Shown in pieces: positions 35,080-43,381 of a stretch of DNA of 64,000 nt. Within the stretch, counting starts at the first letter, position 1; the number at the start of each line of letters is the position of its first letter. The position numbers and the translations under genes were made by a program. This DNA is from Donghicola sp041224595 (GTDB taxonomy: Bacteria > Pseudomonadota > Alphaproteobacteria > Rhodobacterales > Rhodobacteraceae), in NCBI RefSeq assembly GCF_041224595.1, contig NZ_JBGFGN010000116.1, positions 51,978 to 115,977 on the forward strand, given 5' to 3'. Under the pieces are notes generated by a model, which saw nothing but the letters and a program-made list of their open reading frames with translations, searched no databases and was not told where the DNA came from.

Positions 35080-35907
35080 TCACGTGATCCGGCGGATCGA
35101 TGCCATGATCTCGTCCCGTTCAAAGACGGTCTTCCAATCATCACGCATCAAGGCAGGGATTCCGAACTCGATCGCCTTGTTGCAGGCGTCAGAAAAGACG
35201 CCTTCTTGGACGTTAAAGATCACCGACCCAAGGATGTTCATGTGGCCCAACAGGAAATCGCGGGCGCATTCTTCGGACACGCCGGTTTTTACAACCTCGT
35301 CCATTGCCTGTTTCATCACCACCAAAAGCGAGGCACAGACAGTTTCCGACAGGCCCGGCTCCAGATAGGCCATTTGTTCGACCGTCACGCGATAGGTTTG
35401 ACGGACCGGCGCATAGATTGCTTTGGCGATCTGATCGCCGATATCGTAGTGCTCTTCGGGGCCTTGCATCAGGGCGTTCACAACGCCCTGCGGATGCGCC
35501 ACGCCGCCAAAGCGGTCCAGTCGCGCGGCCTCGGTCTCTTCGTTGTGGTAGATCATCGGATGGCAGGGGTGAGTCACAAAGTAGGTGATGTCTTCGCGCT
35601 CTGGCAGGTGACCGGCAAACGGCGCCGCAGCATCCAGAATGACAACCATCGTACCGGGGTTCAACTTGTCCACGATGCCCTTGGCAACCACGCCAATCGC
35701 AGTATCCGGCACCGCCAGCAAAACAACATCCGCATCCGCAATCGCGACATCGGCCTCTACACAATCGGCGCCCACAGCCTCTTTGAGGCGCGTGCGGCCG
35801 ACCTCACTGACTTCGACATGGGATACGGTGAAATCCGTCTTGGCCAGGTTCAATGAACACCGCACACCCATTTTGCCGCCTGCGCCAAATACCGCCACGT
35901 TTGTCAT
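35080..35907 (-). CDS. apnO: D-apionate oxidoisomerase-like protein
   Basis: The 275-residue protein has an N-terminal NAD-binding fold (VAVFGAGGKMGVRCSLNLAK; LLAVPDTAIGVVAKGI) and a C-terminal helical domain of the phosphogluconate-dehydrogenase type (VTHPCHPMIYHNEE, VRQTYRVTVEQMAYLEPGLSETV, LLGHMNILGSVIF). This is the ApnO arrangement, an enzyme that converts D-apionate with NAD to 3-oxo-isoapionate. The assignment rests on the fold plus the adjacent kinase and RuBisCO-like protein; DenD-type or other acid-sugar dehydrogenases are alternatives. GGGAGGAG precedes the ATG. It is divergent from the kinase. Confidence 0.7.
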   Translation of the reverse strand: MTNVAVFGAGGKMGVRCSLNLAKTDFTVSHVEVSEVGRTRLKEAVGADCVEADVAIADADVVLLAVPDTAIGVVAKGIVDKLNPGTMVVILDAAAPFAGHLPEREDITYFVTHPCHPMIYHNEETEAARLDRFGGVAHPQGVVNALMQGPEEHYDIGDQIAKAIYAPVRQTYRVTVEQMAYLEPGLSETVCASLLVVMKQAMDEVVKTGVSEECARDFLLGHMNILGSVIFNVQEGVFSDACNKAIEFGIPALMRDDWKTVFERDEIMASIRRIT

Positions 35908-35952
35908 TTTTAAATTCTCCTCCCGAACCCCGACAGGCGGGGCGTCTTGCAT

Positions 35953-35978
35953 AACTGGTATGATCAGATAATATTATC
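35953..35978. promoter_or_regulatory. Divergent operator between apnO-like and oiaK-like genes
   Basis: The 123-base divergent gap holds AACTGGTATGATCA (35953-35966), immediately followed by the perfect palindrome GATAATATTATC (35967-35978). The first element is repeated exactly upstream of the RuBisCO-like gene (39165-39178) and contains TGGT-N3-ATCA, close to the half-site pattern of FadR-subfamily regulators. It is the likely binding site of the FadR-type protein encoded at 37377-38105. Confidence 0.55.
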
Positions 35979-36030
35979 ATCTGATTGTCAATGCGGGCAG
36001 ATTGCGTTGCCAAAGTTGGGAGGAAAACCG

Positions 36031-37380
36031 TTGAACCCTTTGATAACGTGGTACGGAGACGACTTTACAGGCGCAGCCGCCGTGATGGAGGTGCTGGCTT
36101 TTGCGGGGCTGGACACTGTCCTTTTTTCCGATCTGCCCGACGCCGACGTGCTGGCGCGCTTTGAAAATGCACAGGCCATTGGTGTGGCATCCACTGCTCG
36201 CACCGAAGGGCCTGCATGGATGGACGCACATCTGCCCAAATCGTTCAGCTTTCTTGCGGGTCTCGGCGCACCGCTGTTGCACTACAAGGTCTGCTCGACC
36301 TTTGACTCCTCGGCCCAGACCGGAAGTATCGGCCGCGCCGCAGAAATCGGCTTGCGCGTCACCGGTGCCAAAGCGGCGCCGGTGTTGACGGCCGCACCGC
36401 AGATGCGCCGCTATCAAGCCTTCGGACATCTATTTGCGGGCACGTTCGAAGGTGTCTTCCGGCTCGATCGTCATCCGGTGATGTCTCAACATCCCGTGAC
36501 ACCCATGGCCGAAGCGGACCTGATGCGGCATCTCGCGGATCAGACAGACTTGCCCTCAGCGCTGATTGACCTTGAGGCGCTCTGGTCCAGCCCCGCGCCT
36601 ACACTTGCCAGCGCTTTGGACAGCGGTGCGCGGCTTTTGTCGATCGACAGTATGGAAGCACGATCCGAAGCCGCAGCGGGTCAGTTGATGTGGGACAACA
36701 AAGACGATCTGCCCTTTGTCATCGGCTCTCAGGGGATCGAATTCGCGCTTGTGCGTCATTGGCAACAGAGCGGCTTGATCCCACGCGCAGAGCCACCGGG
36801 CTCTGCCGGCAAAGTCGATCAGATTGCCGTGGTCTCTGGGTCCGTGTCCCCAAGTACAGCGCAGCAGATTGATTGGGCCGTCCAGAATGGCTTTGCCCTG
36901 ATCCGACTGGATGCCGCCAAGCTGATCGAGGCGCCCGATGACGCCGCAGCCTTGGTCGCCGATGTCATTCAGGCCGCGCTCAGGGCGGTATCAGAGGGCC
37001 AAAGTCCCCTCGTCTGTTCAGCCACCGGACCCGCAGATCCTGCCGTCGCCCAAGTGCGCGCGGCGGCGGCCCGATGCAACGTGCCGATGGAAACCGTGAA
37101 CAAAACAATCGGCATTGCGCTCGGACAGGTTTTGGACGGCATCCTGCGCGGATCGGACCTGCGCCGTGCCGTAATTTCCGGCGGAGACACCTCTGGCCAT
37201 GGGATGCGGGCTCTGGGGTTACAGGCGATCAAGGCCATTGCGCCGACCATTCCCGGCGCGTCCTTGTGCATCGGGTACGGCGGCTTGCATCACGACGGAC
37301 TAGAGATCGCGCTGAAAGGCGGCCAGATGGGCAGCATGGATTTCTTTGGCTGGATCAGAGAGGGCGGCGGCGCACGCTAA
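36031..37380 (+). CDS. oiaK: Four-carbon acid sugar kinase family, probable 3-oxo-isoapionate kinase
   Basis: The 449-residue protein has the two-domain DUF1537 fold: N-terminal YGDDFTGAAAVMEVL (substrate side), CSTFDSS, and C-terminal nucleotide-binding ISGGDTSGHGMRAL. Members phosphorylate four- or five-carbon acid sugars; OiaK makes 3-oxo-isoapionate 4-phosphate. That identity is inferred from the adjacent ApnO- and OiaX-like genes. The start is a TTG at 36031 with GGGAGGA 7 bases upstream. It ends convergent with the regulator gene, overlapping by 4 bases. Confidence 0.75.
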   Translation: MNPLITWYGDDFTGAAAVMEVLAFAGLDTVLFSDLPDADVLARFENAQAIGVASTARTEGPAWMDAHLPKSFSFLAGLGAPLLHYKVCSTFDSSAQTGSIGRAAEIGLRVTGAKAAPVLTAAPQMRRYQAFGHLFAGTFEGVFRLDRHPVMSQHPVTPMAEADLMRHLADQTDLPSALIDLEALWSSPAPTLASALDSGARLLSIDSMEARSEAAAGQLMWDNKDDLPFVIGSQGIEFALVRHWQQSGLIPRAEPPGSAGKVDQIAVVSGSVSPSTAQQIDWAVQNGFALIRLDAAKLIEAPDDAAALVADVIQAALRAVSEGQSPLVCSATGPADPAVAQVRAAAARCNVPMETVNKTIGIALGQVLDGILRGSDLRRAVISGGDTSGHGMRALGLQAIKAIAPTIPGASLCIGYGGLHHDGLEIALKGGQMGSMDFFGWIREGGGAR

Positions 37381-38105
37381 CCTTTGATCTCGAACACCGC
37401 AGCAGAACGCGCAAGGTGGCGGGTCATCATCTCGACCGCGCCGTCTGCGTCGTGCTTTTCGATCAGGTCGATCATCTGCGCGTGTTCGGCCAGCGTCACG
37501 TCTTCTTTGCCATTCCAGTGCAATAGGCTGACGTGATATTCGAACAGCCATTTCAACATCGCCTCGGACACCGCGACGATAATCGGATTTCCGCTGATCT
37601 GCGCAAGCCGCGTGTGGAACCGCATGTCCGCCTCGATAAAGGCGTTTGCGTCCTGCATGTTCAGGCTTTGCTCTTCGTGGATGGACCGCAGATCGGCAAT
37701 GTCTTGGGGGGTGGCATTCTGGGCTGCCAGACGCACCATCCCAAGTTCAAACATCTGACGGGCTTGCTTCAGATGCTCTAGGTTCGCGGGAACAGTGCTC
37801 AGGACGAGGCGGGCAATTTCATCGGACTGGTTCAGAACAGTGCTCGCATCAATGGCATTCACCCGCGACCGTTCCCCGTGATTGATGCTGATCAAACCAC
37901 TATTGTGCAAGGATTGCAGGGCCTCGCGCACGGCAGGACGGCCCACGCCGAAACGCTCCATCAGCGCCCGCTCTGATGGCATGAAATCCCCGGGCTTCAG
38001 CTCGTGGGACAGGATCATGTCACGTAGTTTGTCCAGTACCTGATCAGACAGCTTCCGCCGCACGATTTTATCGGAAGTGGCCTTCCTGCTCGACGTCGAA
38101 GCCAT
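37377..38105 (-). CDS. FadR-subfamily GntR transcriptional regulator
   Basis: The 242-residue protein has an N-terminal GntR winged helix (LDKLRDMILSHELKPGDFMPSERALMERFGVGRPAVREALQSL) and a C-terminal all-helical FCD domain with metal-ligand-type residues (ADMRFHTRLAQISGN, LAEHAQMIDLI, MTRHLARS). It should sense a pathway acid sugar. A perfect inverted repeat 13 bases upstream of its start suggests autoregulation, and the shared 14-base motif near apnO/oiaK and oiaX suggests its regulon. Confidence 0.88.
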   Translation of the reverse strand: MASTSSRKATSDKIVRRKLSDQVLDKLRDMILSHELKPGDFMPSERALMERFGVGRPAVREALQSLHNSGLISINHGERSRVNAIDASTVLNQSDEIARLVLSTVPANLEHLKQARQMFELGMVRLAAQNATPQDIADLRSIHEEQSLNMQDANAFIEADMRFHTRLAQISGNPIIVAVSEAMLKWLFEYHVSLLHWNGKEDVTLAEHAQMIDLIEKHDADGAVEMMTRHLARSAAVFEIKG

Positions 38106-38117
38106 GGCCGTCTCTAC

Positions 38118-38133
38118 CTCATATGACTATGAG
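38118..38133. promoter_or_regulatory. Inverted repeat upstream of FadR-type regulator
   Basis: CTCATA-TGAC-TATGAG is a perfect 6-bp inverted repeat 12 bases ahead of the regulator's ATG. Its position fits an autoregulatory operator, though its sequence differs from the 14-base motif elsewhere in the cluster. Confidence 0.35.
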
Positions 38134-38333
38134 ACTGCTTTTATATACTCCCTCCTCATCCGTCCAGTTCGGGGCGGCGGGCAAGCACACCACATTGTGC
38201 ACTCAAAAGGATTGGCGACACGCTCTGTTTGGCTTAGGTCTGAACGACACAGCGCGCTTATGAAAACGGCCAGCCAAACCGATATCCCCGCCGACCAGTT
38301 CGGACCGGACACTCTGATGCGAAAGGGCAAACC

Positions 38334-39128
38334 GTGAACCCAGAGAAATTCAAACAAGCCGCCGAAATCAATCCTCGTCTTCGCCGCGCCACGGTCCTTT
38401 CTGTGACCGACATTACCCCGCATATGCGCCGTGTGGTTTTGGGCGGAGACATGATGCAGGGCTTCCCCGAAGGCTTCGAGGGCGGCTACATCAAGCTTGT
38501 GTTTCTGGACCACCCCGCCAGCCTGCCAGACTCACCCGTGATGCGGACCTATTCGATCCGCGCCCACGACCCTGAAAACGGAGAGATCACGGTAGACTTT
38601 GCCTCCCACTCCGACACAGGCGGTGTCGCGATGGAATGGGTGCAATCGGTCGCCAGCGGCGACGAGATCGCCATCACGGGTCCGGGCAAAGTCAAAATGG
38701 TGCCCGAGGATGCCGACTGGTATCTGATCGCGGCAGACATGACCGGACTGCCCGCCGCACTGCGAAATGTTGAAATGCTGCCCGATAGCGCGCAGGGTCA
38801 CGTGATCCTTGAAATCCCGAGCGCGGAAGACAAGCAAGACTTGGCTTTGCCCGATGGCATGTCGCTGCAGTGGGTGATCAACCCCGCGCCTCAGGCATTG
38901 ACCCACCCCCTGCTGGACGCGATCAAATCCGCAGAGTGGTTCGACGGCGCCCCCTTTGTCTGGACCGCCTGCGAGTTCGACACCATGCGCGCGCTGCGGA
39001 CCTATTACCGGACAGAACGCGGCGTGGGGCGCGATAGCTTTTACTTGTCCAGCTATTGGCGTGTCGGGCGCTCTGAGGACCAGCACAAAATGGACAAACG
39101 CAAAGATGCCAATGCCGCGGCGGCGTGA
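38334..39128 (+). CDS. Siderophore-interacting protein (ferric-chelate reductase)
   Basis: The 264-residue protein has the SIP family layout: an N-terminal FAD-binding barrel (ITPHMRRVVLGGDMM, RTYSIRAHDPENGEITVDF) and a C-terminal NAD(P)H domain (YLIAADMTGLPAALRNVEMLP) ending in the characteristic FYLSSYWRVGRSEDQH. It would reduce ferric siderophores in the cytoplasm to release iron. It starts at a GTG. It sits inside the apionate cluster but has no obvious link to it; it may simply be a neighbour, or iron may matter for metabolism there. Confidence 0.88.
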   Translation: MNPEKFKQAAEINPRLRRATVLSVTDITPHMRRVVLGGDMMQGFPEGFEGGYIKLVFLDHPASLPDSPVMRTYSIRAHDPENGEITVDFASHSDTGGVAMEWVQSVASGDEIAITGPGKVKMVPEDADWYLIAADMTGLPAALRNVEMLPDSAQGHVILEIPSAEDKQDLALPDGMSLQWVINPAPQALTHPLLDAIKSAEWFDGAPFVWTACEFDTMRALRTYYRTERGVGRDSFYLSSYWRVGRSEDQHKMDKRKDANAAAA

Positions 39129-39164
39129 CGACACAGGGCGCGCATAAGGTTTTAGCGCCTTGCC

Positions 39165-39178
39165 AACTGGTATGATCA
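39165..39178 (+). promoter_or_regulatory. Operator copy upstream of RuBisCO-like gene
   Basis: The sequence AACTGGTATGATCA is identical over 14 bases to the element in the apnO/oiaK divergent promoter and lies 38 bases ahead of the RuBisCO-like start codon. It is the best evidence that this gene is in the same regulon despite the intervening siderophore-interacting gene. Confidence 0.55.
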
Positions 39179-39216
39179 CCACTACTCTTTGGCCCAATTC
39201 TGGGGGAGAGAGCAGT

Positions 39217-40464
39217 ATGTCACGCAGCACGATCAACGTCACGTATCGCATTGAAACGGCTGGGGATATCGAGGCGCTCGCTGCCAAGATCGCATCAGAT
39301 CAATCGACGGGGACATTCACGGAACTCCCGAATGAAACCGACGAGGTGCGCGCGCGCTGTGCCGCCATTGTCACGCAAATCACACCCCTAGAGCCGTCAG
39401 AAACCCCGTCCTTCCCCGATCCCGACGGCACCGGCCCCTACCACCGTGCAGACGTGACCATCGCCTACCCGCTCGAGGCTGTGGGCACGGACATTGCCGC
39501 CCTGATGACGATCACCGTCGGGGGCGTTTACGCTGTCCGAGGCGCAAGCGGCATTCGGGTCAAAGACATCGAACTGCCCGATGCATGGGCCTGCCACCCC
39601 GGTCCGCAGTTCGGCATCCGAGGCTCGCGCAGGCTCATGGGTGTGGATGCTGGCCCGATGATCGCGTCGATCATCAAACCGTCGCTCGGGTTGACGCCTT
39701 CCGAAACCGCCGAGGTCGTCAGAACACTCTGCGAGGCAGGCGTTGATTTCATCAAGGACGATGAAAAGCTGATGAGCCCCGCCTACTCGCCTTTCGAAGA
39801 GCGGGTCAAAGCCATCATGCCGGTGATCCACGCGCACGCCGAAAAGACCGGCAAAAAGGTGATGTATGCCTTTGGAATTTCCTCGGCCGATCCGGATGTG
39901 ATGATGCGCAACCATGACACGGTTGTCGCGCATGGTGGTAATGCTGCGGTGGTGAACATCAACTCTGTTGGATATGGCGGCATGAGTTTTCTGCGCAAGC
40001 GGTCCGCTTTGTGCCTTCATGCCCATCGCAACGGTTGGGATATCCTGACGCGCCATCCGGGGCTTGGAATGGATTTCACAGCCTACCAGAAGATCTGGCG
40101 GTTGCTGGGTGTGGATCAGTTTCAGATCAATGGCATCCGCGCAAAATACTGGGAGCCGGACGAAAGCTTTGTCGCATCGTTCAAAGATGTCATGACGCCC
40201 ATGTTTCACGAAGACGACAGACCTTTGCCCGTTGTCTGTTCTGGCCAATGGGGCGGGCAAGCGGTCGATACCTATAACCGGACGGGCGGCACATTGGACC
40301 TGATGTACCTTGGCGGCGGCGGGATTCATGGACACCCCATGGGGATCGCCGCAGGGGTCCGCGCGATCCGTCAGGCATGGGACGCCGCGGCCAGCGGGCA
40401 ATCCCTTGAAACAATGGCACACTCTCACCCCGAGCTTCGGGCATCACTGGAGAAATGGGGCTAA
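39217..40464 (+). CDS. oiaX: RuBisCO-like protein, probable 3-oxo-isoapionate-4-phosphate decarboxylase
   Basis: The 415-residue protein is a form IV RuBisCO large-chain homologue. Retained active-site features are IIKP (K154, equivalent to K175), the carbamate/metal motif K180-D-D182-E183, LHAHRNGW (H268/H270 near H294), a Lys in the loop-6 region (K310) and the phosphate site LGGGGIHGHP (365-374). OiaX members decarboxylate 3-oxo-isoapionate 4-phosphate to L-erythrulose 1-phosphate. The assignment follows from the kinase and oxidoisomerase nearby and the shared operator; other RLP activities (for example DK-MTP enolase) lack this context. GGGGGAGAG precedes the ATG. Confidence 0.82.
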   Translation: MSRSTINVTYRIETAGDIEALAAKIASDQSTGTFTELPNETDEVRARCAAIVTQITPLEPSETPSFPDPDGTGPYHRADVTIAYPLEAVGTDIAALMTITVGGVYAVRGASGIRVKDIELPDAWACHPGPQFGIRGSRRLMGVDAGPMIASIIKPSLGLTPSETAEVVRTLCEAGVDFIKDDEKLMSPAYSPFEERVKAIMPVIHAHAEKTGKKVMYAFGISSADPDVMMRNHDTVVAHGGNAAVVNINSVGYGGMSFLRKRSALCLHAHRNGWDILTRHPGLGMDFTAYQKIWRLLGVDQFQINGIRAKYWEPDESFVASFKDVMTPMFHEDDRPLPVVCSGQWGGQAVDTYNRTGGTLDLMYLGGGGIHGHPMGIAAGVRAIRQAWDAAASGQSLETMAHSHPELRASLEKWG

Positions 40465-40511
40465 GAATCTGAGAAGCGGGGGCAACCACGCCACCCCCGC
40501 CCCAAAGGCGA

Positions 40512-41711
40512 TCAGCTGTTGCGGATCGCGTCGTAGACCGCCCGCTCGAAATCGAGGTAGCCGACAAAGGAGGTCGGGTCGCCGAAGGGGAGGATTTGGG
40601 TCGCCCAATATCCCCCAACGCCAGCTGCGCGGTCTATCCAGTAATAGCAGTTTGCAAGTCCGGCCCATCCGATGGCACCAGCCGGGCGCCCTGTGGGCGC
40701 TTGTTCCTTGTTCACCATGAACGTGTAGGACCAGTCCTTCTCCACGCCGGGAAAGAACTCGGCGTCGTTCGAAAGAGATGGGATCACGCCCGGCAACATC
40801 GTCACCTTTTGCGGCGGGACCAAGGCCCCCTGCACGGCCCACTCCACGGTTTCCGGCTTAAGGACGCGGCCCTTCGGACCATTGCCGTCATTCAGCCACA
40901 TGCGGATGAACTTCATATATTCGGGGACCGTGCCATAAAGCCCGTGACCGCCCATATCGACCTCGGGATCGTCCGGCAGCGCAAAGCCGTCCATGGGCGA
41001 CAGGCCATTATCTTCGCCACGTGCATGAATGGTCGCCGTGCGGCTCTTCATGGTGTCGGTGCGGGTAAAGGCAATCTCTTGCATATCGAGCAGATCAAAG
41101 ACCCGTTCGCGCATGACCTCGCCCAAACGCTTGCCACGGATGCCTTCGACGACTTGCCCGACCCAATCGATATTGGTGCCGTATTCCCACTTCGCACCGG
41201 GATCAAAAAGCAGCGGCGTTTCAATCGCCGCGCGCGTTCCAGTAACGACCGAGGGCTGGCAGTGGTCTTCTGCCATGCGCTTGTACATTTCGTTAAAAAA
41301 GTCGTATCCGAACCCTGCGGTGTGCAGCATCAACTGACGGGTGGTGACATCGGATTTGGGCGCTCTGAGGCGGGGCTGCCCGCCTGCGTCGAACCCTTCG
41401 AGCACCTGAACCTCGCCCAAGTAGGGTGCGTATTCTTTGGCCGGCGCATCAAGGTCGAGCAAACCTTCTTCGACGCATTGCAAAGCGCAGGTGCCCGCGA
41501 TGGCCTTGGTCGTGGAAAAGATCGCAAAGACAGTGTCTTCGGTCATCGCATCATCTCCGAGACGGCGCTCCCCCGCCGCACCCGAGTAGATGTTTTCATC
41601 GCGGTCCGTGACCATCGCCACAACACCGGGGACCCGTGCGGGGCCCTCGCATACACCGCGTAGCACGGTGTCGAGCGCCGCAGTGAAATCCTGAGTTTGT
41701 ATGTCCTTCAT
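40512..41711 (-). CDS. Serine hydrolase, class C beta-lactamase fold
   Basis: The 399-residue protein shows STTK in FAIFSTTKAIAGTCALQ (SxxK), YGTNIDWVGQVVEG (YxN) and a late GAIGWAGLANCYYWIDRA in place of KTG, as in EstB/LovD-type esterases. No signal peptide is seen, so it is probably a cytoplasmic esterase. It converges on the RuBisCO-like gene and is 96 bases downstream of the AraC regulator on the same strand. Confidence 0.85.
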   Translation of the reverse strand: MKDIQTQDFTAALDTVLRGVCEGPARVPGVVAMVTDRDENIYSGAAGERRLGDDAMTEDTVFAIFSTTKAIAGTCALQCVEEGLLDLDAPAKEYAPYLGEVQVLEGFDAGGQPRLRAPKSDVTTRQLMLHTAGFGYDFFNEMYKRMAEDHCQPSVVTGTRAAIETPLLFDPGAKWEYGTNIDWVGQVVEGIRGKRLGEVMRERVFDLLDMQEIAFTRTDTMKSRTATIHARGEDNGLSPMDGFALPDDPEVDMGGHGLYGTVPEYMKFIRMWLNDGNGPKGRVLKPETVEWAVQGALVPPQKVTMLPGVIPSLSNDAEFFPGVEKDWSYTFMVNKEQAPTGRPAGAIGWAGLANCYYWIDRAAGVGGYWATQILPFGDPTSFVGYLDFERAVYDAIRNS

Positions 41712-41807
41712 GGTTTCCTCCCTAGAACAACAGATCCTCAGGATGCCCGCGCGGGCCGATCCGCGCTGTCACCCATCGGCAGGCGCTGTCCTCTTTCGGA
41801 AACCGAA

Positions 41808-42815
41808 TTACGCTTGGTGCCTGTTGGCGCGTTTGCGTGTTTGCGACGGACTCTCGCCGAACCGTTCCCTGTAGCGTCCCGCCAGCGCCCCAAAGTTGCT
41901 GAACCCCCAATTGCTGGCGATGGCTGTCACGGTTTGCTCTGGCGGTAGGGTTTTCAGGTCAGCGCGGAACCCCTCGAGCCTGCGTGCCGCAAGAAAGACC
42001 CGAGGCGAGATCCCTCTGAATTTTGCGAACCCGCCGGACAGGGTCCGTGCGGTCACACCAACCCTTTGCGCCACATCTCCGATCGCTGGGGCCTCTCGGG
42101 CCTCGGCTGCCAAGATTTCCTCGGCACGGCGCACATAGCCGGGGGCCGCGCATCGCGCGCCGTTTTCCAAAGAGAAACCAGCCGCACCGGCCCAATGGCG
42201 CAACAGTTCAACACACAGGATCTCCTCGATATGGCGGGCAATCGCGGCGCTGCCCGCCCCCTGCACCACTGACTTGGACGCATAGTCCAACAAGGGAAGC
42301 CAAGCCGACCCCGGCCCACCGAATTTGACTTTGCGCGTCCAAAGTTCGTCATCGGGAACAAATCCGAACCACCGCTCGGCGGTGTCCGCCATCGCCAGAT
42401 GCGGGATGGTCAGGTTCAGCTGCATGTGATTGGCATCCCCTTCGAGCCAATAGTCCGTGCGGGAACAATCCACGACAAAGCTTTCGCCCGCACCAGTCGA
42501 CACGGACCCTTGGTCGGATTTGTGATCCAACGCGCCCTGCAGGGTATTCAGCACAAGGATATTCCCCGCCTCTGGGTCAAAGCGGTCCAAATGAATACCT
42601 GTCCCGTAGGAAAACCGCGTCATGATGACCTGACCTGCATGGGCCGAGATCATCGTCGCGTCCGGCCGTGATAATCGGTCGAGAGGCCGCACCCGATAGG
42701 GCATATAAACGGACTGGCAGAAGGCGCCAACCTCGTCCCAGTCCCGAGAGCGTGTGCCATCACCGTTAAAAATAGGGGTGCCTGCGGCATCCCGAACAAG
42801 GGCATCTTCCAACAA
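41808..42815 (-). CDS. AraC-family transcriptional regulator
   Basis: The 335-residue protein has an N-terminal AraC-binding-like domain and a C-terminal double helix-turn-helix (IGDVAQRVGVTARTLSGGFAKFRGISPRVFLAARRLEGF ... VTAIASNWGFSNFGALAGRYRERFGESPSQTRKR). It starts at a TTG with GGAGGAG upstream. It may activate the adjacent serine-hydrolase gene. A perfect 16-base palindrome lies 32 bases ahead of its start. Confidence 0.9.
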   Translation of the reverse strand: MLEDALVRDAAGTPIFNGDGTRSRDWDEVGAFCQSVYMPYRVRPLDRLSRPDATMISAHAGQVIMTRFSYGTGIHLDRFDPEAGNILVLNTLQGALDHKSDQGSVSTGAGESFVVDCSRTDYWLEGDANHMQLNLTIPHLAMADTAERWFGFVPDDELWTRKVKFGGPGSAWLPLLDYASKSVVQGAGSAAIARHIEEILCVELLRHWAGAAGFSLENGARCAAPGYVRRAEEILAAEAREAPAIGDVAQRVGVTARTLSGGFAKFRGISPRVFLAARRLEGFRADLKTLPPEQTVTAIASNWGFSNFGALAGRYRERFGESPSQTRKRANRHQA

Positions 42816-42847
42816 AATCCCGCTCCTCCTCGCGATTTCGATGACTC

Positions 42848-42863
42848 AGTATGGTACCATACT
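42848..42863. promoter_or_regulatory. 16-base perfect palindrome
   Basis: AGTATGGTACCATACT is self-complementary over all 16 bases and sits in the divergent gap between the AraC gene (32 bases away) and the DUF2322-like gene. TGGTACCA-centred palindromes suit dimeric regulators such as GntR- or LacI-type proteins. No cognate regulator can be named. Confidence 0.45.
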
Positions 42864-42982
42864 TTCGGTACTTTCCGAACCGGACTTTAGGATGCGGGGT
42901 TCGCAGGTCTTCGGGCTGACATGGCGAATTGCGCAACCACCTGTTATGTCAGGAGCCGAAAAGCGAACCAAAGGACCGGCAT

Positions 42983-43312
42983 ATGATCCAGCCTACTTCT
43001 GACTTCAAAGCAAACTTGGCCTTGTTGCCTTCGATTGACGGCGTCGTGCGTATCGACCTGGTCAACACGGGCGGCGCTGTCGTGGACACGATCGAGAACA
43101 AGCCCGGCAAGCAAGGTTCGCTGGCGGTCTATCAGTATTTGGCCCAAACCTTTGCGCAACTCGACGCAGACGCCGCCACCCATGCGCTGGCCGTCTTTGC
43201 CGAGCATACCGAAGACGCCAAGAACCGCCCCGGCGCCCACCCTAATATCGACCGTCTGCTCGAGATTGCTGGCGGGTCCGAGCCGCTAAGCGTGAAAATC
43301 ATCACCGCCTAA
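42983..43312 (+). CDS. DUF2322-like small protein
   Basis: The 109-residue cytoplasmic protein has the compact conserved sequence NLALLPSIDGVVRIDLVN, IENKPGKQGSLAVYQYLA and PNIDRLLEI, which I recognise as similar to DUF2322. No function is known. AAAGGA lies upstream of the ATG at 42983. It stands alone between the AraC regulator and the hemerythrin gene. Confidence 0.65.
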   Translation: MIQPTSDFKANLALLPSIDGVVRIDLVNTGGAVVDTIENKPGKQGSLAVYQYLAQTFAQLDADAATHALAVFAEHTEDAKNRPGAHPNIDRLLEIAGGSEPLSVKIITA

Positions 43313-43381
43313 AACGATTTGGGTCGGCGCGCCGATGCAACGCGCCGCCCGCTTTCTGGGTCCGCTCGCGTGACCCAGCCC

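Noticed and set aside
39397..40428. Minus-strand open frame opposite the RuBisCO-like gene
   Set aside because: The RuBisCO-like frame keeps the KDDE site and a good ribosome site; the antisense product is featureless.
39217..40464. True carbon-fixing RuBisCO
   Set aside because: No small subunit, phosphoribulokinase or other Calvin genes are near, the protein is shorter than form I/II, and neighbours point to an acid-sugar pathway.
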